A program made the translations under genes and the position numbers. DNA of 64,000 nt from Alkalicoccobacillus plakortidis (GTDB lineage: Bacteria > Bacillota > Bacilli > Bacillales > Bacillaceae_D), in contig NZ_JAMQJY010000002.1 in assembly GCF_023703085.1 (NCBI RefSeq), positions 186,001 to 250,000 of the forward strand, given 5' to 3'. The notes below the pieces were generated by a model that was given only the letters and a program-made list of their open reading frames with translations, was not told the origin of the DNA and made no database searches. Below, one piece after another: positions 26,275 through 35,264 of this stretch (within the stretch, counting starts at the first letter, position 1; every line of letters starts with the position of its first letter).

Positions 26275-26312
26275 AAAAAGCCTCTCGGAAACTTATTCTG
26301 AGAGGCTTTTTG
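26275..26312 (+). terminator. Terminator after the YufK-like gene
   Basis: AAAAAGCCTCTC / GAGAGGCTTTTT hairpin. Confidence 0.85.
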
Positions 26313-26334
26313 TGATCTGTATAAATAGGGAAAT

Positions 26335-26440
26335 TATTTAACCCTCAAATAGAGCGGACTGGATGGTAGGCCGTCTCCCGGTAGCATGAAAGAGGGCAAG
26401 GTTGCCGGAGCAAGTAATATCGACATACTACTTATTGCTC
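26335..26440 (+). ncRNA. Candidate structured RNA (unclassified)
   Basis: A non-coding stretch with nested complementary segments: CTCCCGG pairs with CCGGAG across the middle, and GAGCAAGTA partly pairs with a later ATTGCTC. The string GGTTGCCGGAGCAA, with its following hairpin, recalls the lysine-riboswitch core (GTCGCCGAAGCAAA). The rest does not fit well and no gene is suitably placed downstream. It could be a relic or coincidence. Confidence 0.25.
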
Positions 26441-26441
26441 T

Positions 26442-26921
26442 CTAAATTCCTTGAAATCCTTGCTGTCTAATCGCCTCATACACAACAATTGCAGCTGTAT
26501 TCGACAGATTCAAAGAACGAACTTTATCCGTTTGTGGAATACGCAAGCAGTTCTCCTTATATGACTCAATAATGTCATCAGGTAAACCTGTTGTCTCCCG
26601 TCCAAACACAAAAAAGATCTCCTCATTTACATCAGAGTAATCAAAATCACAATAGGTTTTTGTTCCAACCGTCTCAATTAAATACACAGATGCCTCTGGA
26701 AACTGATCTGTTAATTCTTTAAATGAATCATAATAGTGAATTTTGACATTTGGCCAATAATCACAGCCTGCACGTTTTAACATCCGGTCTTCCGTAGAAA
26801 AACCAAGAGGTCTAATTAAATGCAGAGATGTGTTCGTACCGGCACATGTTCTTGCAATATTACCTGTATTTGCAGGGATTTCTGGTTGATATAATACAAT
26901 ATTTAAGCCCAATTGGTACAC
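26442..26921 (-). CDS. trmL: tRNA (cytidine(34)-2'-O)-methyltransferase TrmL (CspR)
   Basis: A 159-residue SPOUT methyltransferase that methylates the wobble nucleotide of tRNA-Leu isoacceptors. Typical motifs are LYQPEIPANTGNIARTCAGT at the start, FVFGRETTGLP in the middle and the knot segment RSLNLSNTAAIVVYEA. Its place near yhbB and queG is conserved in Bacillus. Confidence 0.94.
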   Translation of the reverse strand: MYQLGLNIVLYQPEIPANTGNIARTCAGTNTSLHLIRPLGFSTEDRMLKRAGCDYWPNVKIHYYDSFKELTDQFPEASVYLIETVGTKTYCDFDYSDVNEEIFFVFGRETTGLPDDIIESYKENCLRIPQTDKVRSLNLSNTAAIVVYEAIRQQGFQGI

Positions 26922-26975
26922 CTCGTTCTAAAGATAAACGTACAAAAAGTAGTATACCACGAATGAGGTCTAATC

Positions 26976-27861
26976 TTATATCACAACAATACGAAAAAAT
27001 TTATACTTAATCTCAGGTGTCCACGCGGTAGAATCCTCGTACGACCAGTACCTCATCCTACTATTCACTGTCTGTGCATTCACAAGTGGCTCATTGTTCT
27101 CATCCTTAGCCACAACCATCGTGGTATGCTGCCACCTTCCATCCCCTGTAAAGTCATAACAAATAACATCACCTGGCTGTAATTCCTGCGCAGTTGCTTT
27201 TTCTTCTCCCCTAAGTCCAGACGTTGATCCACTTAAATACCACCTTAATGAATGAGCAACCGTCCAGCTTAAACTCCAGCTTGCCCCTTCCGTCCACCAC
27301 CCCTTGCTTTTCTGACCAGTTCGATTCATTGGAGCTCCACCAGCATGAAGGCATTGTGAAATAAAGTTCGTACAATTATCGGTAAATTTATTGTAAATGG
27401 GATTATAGTCATTCCACCAAGCGTTCCGCATAACGAACGGCTTCCCTGCGATTGTATCGGTTTTTTGATCGATATTCATTTTTCTCTTCTAGATGATCTA
27501 ATGGCAAAGGGGCTTTTGGATCTAACTCAAGTGAGTGACGAATGATTTCATTATCTGTAGTAAGCAGTCTATTCTCAAACGAAGCACGTCTAAATTCCTG
27601 CCTCTCCTCCACGTATAACTGTTCGCGTTGTTTAAAAAGCCACTCATAATAGATGGTATAATCAACAATCGTTTGGTTTTCGATTTTTTGCATTCTAGTA
27701 ATTTCACCTGCTGCCCTAGAATGCACAAGTGATACATGACGACGTTGCTGCGAGGATCTACTCCGCATAAGCCCTGCCATATCCTGTGGCGATGCATCTA
27801 CAAATAATTGATTACGTTTTTCTGCCAATTGATGAATGGCTTTTACAATCGATTGATCCAT
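26976..27861 (-). CDS. yhbB: YhbB-like amidase-domain protein (one frameshift)
   Basis: About 290 residues when joined. The N-terminal half is charged and helical ([20 protein letters not shown]). The C-terminal half is the putative amidase domain with the Cys-containing motif [15 protein letters not shown] and a His near QHTTMV. These suggest a Cys/His NlpC-like active site acting on cell-wall or amide substrates. No signal peptide is seen. The frame breaks at 27419-27421: one extra base in CCAAGC splits the conserved [17 protein letters not shown]. The neighbour trmL is as in B. subtilis. Biochemical role unproven. Confidence 0.83.
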
Positions 27862-27981
27862 AAGCCTTCCTCCTTATATCCCTTATACAGGCTATTCCTT
27901 GGCAGCTTGACTCATTCGAATAGATTAATGTATAATAATACATACGATATTATAAATATACAATTACTAGCGGGTGATACC

Positions 27982-28485
27982 TTGACATATTCCATTCGTT
28001 TGGCGAATACGACCGATATTCCTGACATGTGTCATTTAATGCACGAAGCTTTTTCTATCTATTCAGACCCACCATCAAGTGCACTTGATGAAACCATCTC
28101 TTCAATCACTAATAACCGTCAGCAAGGTGAACAAGCCGCACTACTCTTTGACAACACCAACACTCTACTTGCGATGATTCGATTTGTGCAAACGGACAAA
28201 ACCATTAGTTTCCATCGGTTTGCCGTTAAGCCTTCTATTCAAGGCAAGGGGCTAGGAAGTTTGTTGCTAACGTGGTTAGAAGACTATGCTGTTCATCAAG
28301 ATGTGCTGACATTAACGTGTAAAGTACGAAAGAATCTTTCTCAAAATATATCATTCTACGAAAAAAACGGTTATCAACAGGACAATAATTGGACCCCTTC
28401 CATTCAACACTCAACTCCTGTGTTAGCTTTCACCAAATCCATTACGACTACAAACAAAAAAAAGACACGCATAGCCTCTTACTGA
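27982..28485 (+). CDS. GNAT-family N-acetyltransferase
   Basis: A 167-residue GNAT domain opening YSIRLANTTDIPDMCHLMHE. The acetyl-CoA-binding motif A is FAVKPSIQGKGLGSLLLTWL (V-x-x-x-x-Q/G-x-G-x-G/A). Substrate unknown. TTG 27982 directly precedes the conserved domain start and has GGGTGAT upstream. The longer open frame back to 27808 overlaps the start of yhbB on the other strand and is not used. Confidence 0.82.
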   Translation: MTYSIRLANTTDIPDMCHLMHEAFSIYSDPPSSALDETISSITNNRQQGEQAALLFDNTNTLLAMIRFVQTDKTISFHRFAVKPSIQGKGLGSLLLTWLEDYAVHQDVLTLTCKVRKNLSQNISFYEKNGYQQDNNWTPSIQHSTPVLAFTKSITTTNKKKTRIASY

Positions 28486-28505
28486 AGAGGTGATGCTGTC
28501 TTATT
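28458..28505. terminator. Terminator between GNAT gene and ogt
   Basis: Imperfect stem AAGACACGCAT...CCTCTT / AAGAGG...ATGCTGTCTT flanked by A and T runs on either side. Confidence 0.65.
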
Positions 28506-28510
28506 TTAAT

Positions 28511-29047
28511 TTAATGAGTTAGTATTTGTTCTCTTGCCCCTTCATGGACAAGAAGCATTTCTTTTTTATCGAGTCCGCCTCCATAACCTACCATGGAACC
28601 GTTGCTACCAATGACACGATGACAAGGAATAATGATTGGAACGGGATTACGATTGTTTGCACCACCTATTGCACGTACGGCTTTAGGTGCGCCAATTTCT
28701 TCTGCAATCTGTTTGTAGGAGCGTGTTTGACCAAAATCAATTTCCTTTAGGGCTTCCCACACTCGCTTTTGAAAAAGCGTTCCCGTTAGATCAACTGGGA
28801 CGTCAAATGTTTGGCGCTTTCCAGAAAAGTATTCGCCAAGCTGTTCTTTAGCTACGGAAAGCGTTTCTGAACATTGCTGCCATTCTCCACTCATACCGAG
28901 TTTTAAAAGTTTGGCTCTAAGTGTTGAATGAATACTTTCAATCGTTCCAAAATGGAGGTGACACACTCCTTGCTCTGATGCAACAATGGTTAATGGTCCT
29001 ATTGGGCTGTTCATTTCGTCCACAAAACAAGCGGAGCGATTGTTCAT
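28511..29047 (-). CDS. ogt: Methylated-DNA--protein-cysteine S-methyltransferase
   Basis: A 178-residue suicide DNA-repair protein that removes O6-alkyl groups from guanine. The acceptor motif IIPCHRVIGSNG carries the Cys. The helix-turn-helix segment GQTRSYKQIAEEIGAPKAVR and the preceding GTLFQKRVWEAL are typical of the Ogt/AdaB C-terminal domain. It lies beside queG on the same strand. Confidence 0.94.
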   Translation of the reverse strand: MNNRSACFVDEMNSPIGPLTIVASEQGVCHLHFGTIESIHSTLRAKLLKLGMSGEWQQCSETLSVAKEQLGEYFSGKRQTFDVPVDLTGTLFQKRVWEALKEIDFGQTRSYKQIAEEIGAPKAVRAIGGANNRNPVPIIIPCHRVIGSNGSMVGYGGGLDKKEMLLVHEGAREQILTH

Positions 29048-29110
29048 TCCATACTCCCCCTCTCACTATACTCAGGTCTCTATTATTCTACCTCAGGTTA
29101 TTCAGACAAG

Positions 29111-30263
29111 CTAGTTCCTTGTTACGTTTGTTTCCAACAAATCCAGACCTTTCTTGATTTCTGCTAGCACTTGCTCATCTTTTTCGTTTAATTTCGCATT
29201 TTCAAGCACATTTTCTTCTTCCATCGTCCGACCTATTTTGCCAATCGCCCATGCCGCCGTACCTCTAATCACTGGTCGCGGATCATCCTTAAGCAATGAT
29301 TTTAAAACAGGTAGTGCGCTCTCTTCTTTAAAATGAGCTAGGGCAATAATTGCATTTCTTTGGATCGGCTTTTTCCCACGCCAAGAACCAGAAATCTCTC
29401 CAAACTTCTCTTTAAATTCACGATTGCTCATGGTGAGTAATGGAATCAGACGAGGCTTAGCAATCTCAGGATCTGGCTCCATTTCTGGATGGTTATGCAC
29501 GTCAATTCCTTTATTTTTAGGGCAAACCTGTTGACAAGTGTCACAGCCATAAATCCGGTTCCCAATTTTTTTACGATACTCATCAGGCAAAAATCCTTTT
29601 GTTTGTGTTAAAAAGGCAATACATTTATGCGAATCGAGCTGTCCACCTTGAATGAGCGCTCCAGTCGGACAGGCATCTACACATTTATTACAGCTGCCAC
29701 ATTGATCAGTAATTGGCGTATCTGGCTCAAACGGTAAAGTAGTAAGCAAGTCACCTAAATAGACATAGCTCCCAAATTCCGGAGTGATTATGGCGCAGTT
29801 TTTTGCGCTCCACCCTATTCCAGCGCGTTCTGCTACGGCGCGATCAGATAGTGCACCAGTGTCAACCATTGAAACTGTTCTTGCTTCCGGAATTCGTTCA
29901 TTTAAATAAGTCTCCAATTTCTTCAGGCGATCTCGTAAAATATCGTGATAATCCTTGCCCCAAGAAGCACGACAGAACATACCGCGACGATCACCCTTTG
30001 TACCTTTTGGAGGATTTTTCATTTTAGATGGATAGGCAAGGGCAATCGAAATAATCGATCTTGCTTTGGGCAGGCTAAGCTCTGGATTAACTCGCTTCTC
30101 AATATCCGGTTCTTCAAATCCAGATTGATAGCCAAGCTCTTGCTGCACCAAGCAATCGGTCCTTTAATGTCAAAAAAGAATCCGCTGAAGCAAACCCAAT
30201 TTTATCGATCCCGATTGTTTTACTGTATGCAATCAAATCTTGTTTCAACTGGGCGTATGTCAT
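29111..30263 (-). CDS. queG: Epoxyqueuosine reductase QueG (one frameshift)
   Basis: About 383 residues, closely matching B. subtilis QueG (YhbA). It is a cobalamin- and iron-sulphur-dependent enzyme that makes the last step of queuosine in tRNA. Two 4Fe-4S clusters are marked by CGSCNKCVDACPTGAL and YGCDTCQQVCP. A C-terminal HEAT-like tail follows (GSWRGKKPIQRNAIIALAHF, DPRPVIRGTAAWAIGKIG). The true start is ATG 30263 (MTYAQLKQDLIAYSKTIGID). One extra G at 30148-30150 breaks the frame inside the conserved DRLL-x-QQELGY segment. Confidence 0.92.
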
Positions 30264-30361
30264 GCCCTTCTCACCTTTCTCCACACTTTTTTCATAAAAA
30301 GCGTTTTGGTTAATTTCATTTATCTTTCGTGCTATGCTTATTTAAAAAGGAGGCTTGTCCC

Positions 30362-31033
30362 GTGTTAGAAGCTACTATTGATCAATCGTTACATAACAAA
30401 GTACCATCACTCAAATTTGGCATGATATCTTACCATCATATCGCGATTGGTGCTTCACCACAAATGATACAAGGTCGAATCAGGTATTTTCAAGAGGTAC
30501 TTGCTGTTTCCCTAGAAGAAAAAGAGTTCACCGATTTTGAGGGAATTGCAGCTTGGAGAGATGTTTTTAAAAAACTTGGCATCTCTGCTTCCAGGTATCG
30601 TCCTTCTCATGAGGCCTTATACCGCCGAATCAAAAAGGGGGATTTTCTAGAAGCACCACATTCAGCGATTGATTTGAATAATTTCTTTTCACTTGAGTAT
30701 CAGATTCCTGTAGGCATTTATGATACTACACATATCGATGGACCGATTCAATTTAAAATGGGTGATGCGGGCGAAAGCTATGATGGGCTAAATGGTCGTA
30801 CATTTTCAGCAGAAGCAAAGCTTGTGAGTGCAGATAATAACGGACCGTTCGGAAGCCCGATTGTAGATTCAACTCGGACATCAGTTAGTGCAGACACTAC
30901 GGAAGCTATACAAATTTTTTATCTGAATCCAAATCTGAGTTTGGAAGAAGCAAGCCAACTTTTAGAGCGAGCGGCTCAGATGTTTACACAAGTACATGGC
31001 GGAGTTGCCAGTTGGAAGCTAATCGACGTTTAA
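30362..31033 (+). CDS. B3/B4 tRNA-binding-domain protein (PheRS beta-like)
   Basis: A 223-residue stand-alone B3/4 domain, the fold used by phenylalanyl-tRNA synthetase beta for editing. Visible are YRPSHEALYRRIKKGDFLE, the NNFFSLEYQIPVGIYD core and GRTFSAEAKLVSADNNGPFG. Stand-alone members may hydrolyse mischarged aminoacyl-tRNAs, which is unproven here. GTG 30362 has AAGGAGG at 8 bases. It is divergent from queG. Confidence 0.82.
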   Translation: MLEATIDQSLHNKVPSLKFGMISYHHIAIGASPQMIQGRIRYFQEVLAVSLEEKEFTDFEGIAAWRDVFKKLGISASRYRPSHEALYRRIKKGDFLEAPHSAIDLNNFFSLEYQIPVGIYDTTHIDGPIQFKMGDAGESYDGLNGRTFSAEAKLVSADNNGPFGSPIVDSTRTSVSADTTEAIQIFYLNPNLSLEEASQLLERAAQMFTQVHGGVASWKLIDV

Positions 31034-31053
31034 ATCCATTTATTTTTGGGAAA
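31028..31053 (+). promoter_or_regulatory. Sigma-B-like promoter of dps
   Basis: GTTTAA (31028-31033, overlapping the previous stop codon), 14 bases, GGGAAA (31048-31053). This matches the sigma-B pattern GTTTaa-N12-15-GGGwAw. The start codon is 36 bases downstream. Confidence 0.65.
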
Positions 31054-31088
31054 CTATTAGTGAGTAATCATAATAGGAGGCCATTATC

Positions 31089-31529
31089 ATGACACAAGAA
31101 AAAATTTCTCACATTTTAAACAACCAAGTATCCAACTGGAGTGTGCTTTTTACAAAGCTCCACAACTATCATTGGTATGTAAAAGGACCTCAGTTCTTTA
31201 CACTACATGAAAAATTTGAAGAATTATATAACGAAGCATCTGGATATATTGATGAACTAGCTGAACGCTTATTGGCACTTAAAGGTAATCCACTTGCAAC
31301 AATGAAGGAGCACCTTGAAACAGCCTCAGTTAAAGAAGCTGAAAATGGTTTATCTGCGGAATCCATGGTCGAGGACATTGTTGGTGATTTTAGTATATTG
31401 ATTGAGGAATTAAAAGAAGGTATGGAAGCCGCTGAAAATCTCGGCGATCAAACAACTGCAGATATGCTTCTAGCCATTCATCAATCACTTGAAAAACACA
31501 ACTGGATGCTACGTTCATTTTTACGCTAA
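31089..31529 (+). CDS. dps: Dps-family ferritin-like stress protein
   Basis: A 146-residue Dps protein that forms dodecamers, oxidises ferrous iron with peroxide and protects DNA. The ferroxidase helix motif [20 protein letters not shown] is followed by [14 protein letters not shown], and it ends [19 protein letters not shown] follows AGGAGG. A sigma-B-like promoter precedes it, as for B. subtilis dps. No PerR box was seen, so the MrgA role is less likely. Confidence 0.92.
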   Translation: MTQEKISHILNNQVSNWSVLFTKLHNYHWYVKGPQFFTLHEKFEELYNEASGYIDELAERLLALKGNPLATMKEHLETASVKEAENGLSAESMVEDIVGDFSILIEELKEGMEAAENLGDQTTADMLLAIHQSLEKHNWMLRSFLR

Positions 31530-31538
31530 TCGTTAATA

Positions 31539-31573
31539 TGAAAAAGCTGACCCAAATGGGCAAGCTTTTTTTA
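31539..31573 (+). terminator. Terminator of dps
   Basis: AAAAGCTGACCC-AAAT-GGGCAAGCTTTT hairpin followed by T run. Confidence 0.75.
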
Positions 31574-32623
31574 TATGACTAATGTAGATTGAACATAATG
31601 ATAGAGAAGTGTTCCTGTATGATCTAGCGAATCACGGTGTGTACGCTCGTATGCATGAGACGAATCAATTCCCGGACCAACCAATCCATGAACGATATCA
31701 TGACCGGAGCGGATCGCAGCCGAAGCATCTGAACCATAATAAGGATAAATATCTAACTTGTAATCGACCTGATGTTTTTCCGCTAAACTGACCAGATGTT
31801 TACGAAGCAAATAATGATATGGGCCACTCGCATCCTTTACACAGATCGAGGCTGAATATTCATCCGTAGATTGCCCGTCCCCCATAGCTCCCATATCAAC
31901 CGCTAGATATTCAACTGTTTCCGGGGAAATACTCGCATTGCCTCCGTAGCCAATCTCTTCATTATTCGAGATAAGAAAATGAGTGGTGTAAGGTAAAGAT
32001 AGCTTTTCTTCCTTTATACGCTTAATGAGTTGAAGAAGCAACGCCACACTAGCCTTATCATCCAAATGTCTCGATTTTATGTAACCACTTGATGTTTCTT
32101 CTACCCGTGGGTCAAATGAGATAAAATCTCCTACCTCAATACCTAACTCGCGAACCTCATCAGCAGAATGAACTCGTTCATCTAAACGAATCTCCATATT
32201 CGTCTGATTCCGTTCAGCCGTTCCCGCTTCCTTATACACATGAACCGAAGTCTGATGCATTAAAATCGTACCCGTATATGTTTTCCCAGACGACGTTTCA
32301 ATTTGACAGTACTCCCCTTCGATCGCATTGTAGCGAAAACCACCAATCAAATCCATACGCAGTCTCCCACTCGATTTGATCTCCTTCACAATCGCCCCAA
32401 GCGTATCCACATGAGCAGTCAGCATCCGGTGCTGCGACGTGTCCTCACCAGGAATTGTAGCCAGCAGTCCGCCCTTTCGATTTAAGCGATTTTCAATCCC
32501 TAAATTATTTAGAAAATCCTGTACAAATTGAATAACCTCAAATGTATTACCAGTTGGACTTGGAATGCTCACAAGTTTTTTTATAATATCTACTGTTTCC
32601 GATACCCGATCTACCGTCATCAT
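31571..32623 (-). CDS. M42-family metallo-aminopeptidase (YsdC-like)
   Basis: A 350-residue dinuclear-metal aminopeptidase. Metal and catalytic motifs are TAHVDTLGAIVKE, SRHLDDKASVALLLQ, NNEEIGYGGN with the general-base Glu pair, AVDMGAMGDGQ and a C-terminal GPGIDSSHAYERTH. The substrate is probably N-terminal residues of short peptides; the exact specificity (glutamyl or broad) is unclear. ATG has GGGAGGAATT upstream. Confidence 0.88.
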   Translation of the reverse strand: MMTVDRVSETVDIIKKLVSIPSPTGNTFEVIQFVQDFLNNLGIENRLNRKGGLLATIPGEDTSQHRMLTAHVDTLGAIVKEIKSSGRLRMDLIGGFRYNAIEGEYCQIETSSGKTYTGTILMHQTSVHVYKEAGTAERNQTNMEIRLDERVHSADEVRELGIEVGDFISFDPRVEETSSGYIKSRHLDDKASVALLLQLIKRIKEEKLSLPYTTHFLISNNEEIGYGGNASISPETVEYLAVDMGAMGDGQSTDEYSASICVKDASGPYHYLLRKHLVSLAEKHQVDYKLDIYPYYGSDASAAIRSGHDIVHGLVGPGIDSSHAYERTHRDSLDHTGTLLYHYVQSTLVI

Positions 32624-32722
32624 AATTCCTCCCTATATGTACTCCATTTATACGATACCGTTTTGATGTGGAAGTTTCAACTATAGGGCAGTGGCGTGGA
32701 TGGAGAAAGTTTCAGGTTTACG

Positions 32723-33025
32723 CTCTTTTTACCGATATCCGCTTCTCTTTACCGATATCTGCTCCTCTTTACTGATATCCCGCTCTCTTTGCTGATATCT
32801 GGTTCTCTTTACTGATATCCGCTTCTCTTTACTGATATCCTGCTCTCTTTGCCGATATCCCGCTCTCTTTACTGATATCCTGCTCCTCTTTACTGATATC
32901 CCGCTCTCATCCCCGATATCCCGCTCTCATCCCCGATTCCGCTCCCTCATCCTCGATTCCTCACTCTCTTCCTCGATTCCTCACTCTCTTCCTCGATTCC
33001 TCACTCTCATCCCCGATTCCTCACT
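32723..33025. repeat. Tandem repeat array 2, 20-bp period, about 15 units
   Basis: Same unit as array 1: CTCTTTACTGATATCCCGCT variants, drifting at the right end to CGATTCCTCACTCTCTTCCT. One unit (near 32881) is 21 bases. GTTTCAGGT (32709-32717) precedes the array, as at array 1. It sits between the start of the M42 peptidase and the end of gabD, both on the minus strand. No coding or CRISPR character. Confidence 0.9.
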
Positions 33026-33096
33026 CCAACGCTGCCTTCCTCCCCCACACAAAAAACTCCAAAGCCACCCAGGCTTTGGAGTTTCGATCCTACTTT

Positions 33097-34514
33097 TTAC
33101 GTGAGTTTCACTGAAATATATTTGGTCTCTAGGTATTCTTCAATTCCGTGATGGCCGCCTTCTCTTCCTAGTCCGCTTTCTTTCAGCCTCCAAATGGTGC
33201 TTGTGCTGCGGATGGTCCACCGTCGTTTACTCCAACGATTCCGTAATCGAGCTTTTCAGCAAGCTTGATTGCTCTGGTGAGGTCTTGAGTAAATAGATAT
33301 GCGGCTAAACCAAATGGGGTTGCATTGGCACGTTCAATGGCTTCGTCCTCTGTCTTAAATGTAGAGACAGGGGCAAGCGGGCCAAAGGTTTCTTCGATCA
33401 TACAAACCATATTATCTGTTACACCGGAAATAATCGTGGGTTCCACAAATTGACCATGTTTACGGTTTCCACCATATACAAGACGAGCTCCTTTTTCTTT
33501 TGCGTCTTTTATATGCTCAAGGACTTTATCTACAGCATCATCATCAATAAGTGGGCCGATGTCCGTGTCTTCATTTAGTCCTTCGCCGACAACCAACTTC
33601 GAAACAGCGTCAGCAAATTTTTCTAAAAAGACTTCTTCAACTTCCTCAGCAACAAAAATACGATTGGCACAAACGCAAGTCTGACCTCCATTCCTGAATT
33701 TTGATGCTACTGCTTGTTCAACAGCATTATCCAAATCCGCATCACTTGTGACGATTAACGGTGCGTGTCCACCTAATTCAAGTGAGAGTTTTTTCATCGT
33801 CTCGGAAGCGCCAGTCATAAGCTGTTTCCCAACTTCTGTTGATCCGGTAAATGTCAGTTTGCGCACACGGCTGTCTTTTTGCCATGCTTCTGAGATTTCA
33901 CTTGAGCTACCTGTCACAATATTGATGACTCCTTTAGGAATACCAGCTTGCTCTGCTAATTTGACTAGCTTAAAGGCAGTGAGTGGAGTTTGGCTAGATG
34001 GCTTCAGAACGGTTGTACAACCTACCGCGAGAGCAGGAGCTAGTTTTCGTGTGATCATAGCTGCAGGAAAATTCCACGGCGTAATTGCAGCCACAACTCC
34101 AACAGGCTGCTTAATAACAAATAGACGCTTGTCCGCGGCGGAAGCAGGGATCGTCTCCCCATATACTCTCTTTCCTTCCTCGGCATACCACTTGATAAAC
34201 GCATTCGCATAACCAATCTCGCCAGAAGCTTCTTTTAAAGGTTTACCTTGCTCTTCAGTCATCGTTTTTGCAAGGTCTTCTTGATTCTCCTCAATTAAAG
34301 CATGCCATTTTTCTAGAAGAGCACTTCGTTCATATGCAGTCTTCGCTGACCATTCGGGAAAAGCGCCGTGCGCAGCATCCACTGCGGCCTTCGCCTCCTT
34401 CTCTCCTCCTTTTGGAACTTGATCTACTGTTTCTCCATTTGCAGGGTTCACAATGTCGATTTTTTCTAGCTGTTCACCAATCCATTCGCCATTTATATAT
34501 AAATTCATAATCAT
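33097..34514 (-). CDS. gabD: Succinate-semialdehyde dehydrogenase-type aldehyde dehydrogenase (frameshift near C-terminus)
   Basis: About 472 residues when corrected. It converts succinate semialdehyde to succinate in GABA catabolism. Motifs are [20 protein letters not shown], the general-base region [13 protein letters not shown] and catalytic Cys in [11 protein letters not shown]. The frame stops at 33183. Adding one base near 33186 restores the invariant end [16 protein letters not shown] followed by [13 protein letters not shown], with a stop at 33097. ATG 34514 follows GGAGG. No GABA transaminase gene is nearby. Confidence 0.87.
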
Positions 34515-34574
34515 TTTTCCTCCTTGATTGCATCTTTCATATACTCTTCCTGTTTTCGAATCAATTTAAACCAA

Positions 34575-35186
34575 CTAATAGATCATTTCACCAAGAGGCC
34601 CATCATCACGAATGATTGACTGAATCCCATATACGGAAATGGGGAAGTAGGTAAATCCATATACATACGCCTGTAATTCATACAAATCAAAAAACAGGAC
34701 CAACGATTTATCTGCGATGTACCATTTTTGGTCAGCTGTAATGCCTGTAAATGGGTTCAATAAATCAAGCTGTCTTGCTTTAATTTGTGCCTCGATGATC
34801 TTATTTAATGGTTGTGTGTAATTAACACCACCCTTAAACAAGTCACCTAAGCTGTAGATTTTTCCGTTAGCTGTATTCATGGTTAGTGTTTCTTGTACCG
34901 TCATTCCGTGAGCGCCGCCGCTATAATAATATAATCGGTTCATCAGGCTAAGAATATTCCGTTGATTGTTTTTGATTTCGTAGCCTCCTGTTAATGTTGT
35001 ATCTTGAGGCGGCTCGTAATAACCAGAATCCTTAATCATTTTATGAACTTGCTGATTAATCGCTTGGTTTAATTCATGCTGAATATGTGGGGTTGGTAAA
35101 CCCGTTAGTTCAGGGTAAAAAATATCAAGCCTTGGAGATAACATATGACGAGTGACAATTTGAGTAGGCAAGATCGAGGTGTTCAT
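34575..35186 (-). CDS. DUF3298-domain protein (RsiV-like extracellular domain)
   Basis: A 203-residue protein resembling the DUF4163/DUF3298 module of RsiV and PdaC. It has HELNQAINQQVHKMIKD, YYYSGGAHGMTVQETLTMNT, the GKIYSLGDLF turn, and a C-terminal segment ending VYGIQSIIRDD. In other proteins the module lies outside the cell and binds lysozyme or wall polymers. No signal peptide or transmembrane helix is seen here, which is odd. It lies just downstream of metE on the same strand, after metE's terminator is passed in the other direction. Confidence 0.72.
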   Translation of the reverse strand: MNTSILPTQIVTRHMLSPRLDIFYPELTGLPTPHIQHELNQAINQQVHKMIKDSGYYEPPQDTTLTGGYEIKNNQRNILSLMNRLYYYSGGAHGMTVQETLTMNTANGKIYSLGDLFKGGVNYTQPLNKIIEAQIKARQLDLLNPFTGITADQKWYIADKSLVLFFDLYELQAYVYGFTYFPISVYGIQSIIRDDGPLGEMIY

Positions 35187-35227
35187 GCATACACTTCCTT
35201 TTTTAGTTTTTATAGAAGTCTATGCAA

Positions 35228-35258
35228 AAGAACCCACTGATAGCAGCGGGTTCTTAAA
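35228..35258 (-). terminator. Terminator of metE
   Basis: AAGAACCC / GGGTTCTT hairpin with a TTTT tail on the minus strand. Confidence 0.75.
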
Positions 35259-35264
35259 ATGATC

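Noticed and set aside
27808..27981. N-terminal extension of the GNAT protein
   Set aside because: It overlaps the divergent yhbB start, lacks domain similarity, and a TTG with ribosome site directly precedes the domain.
31034..31088. PerR box before dps
   Set aside because: The AT-rich stretch around GTAATCATAAT does not form the required inverted repeat. The sigma-B-like elements fit better.
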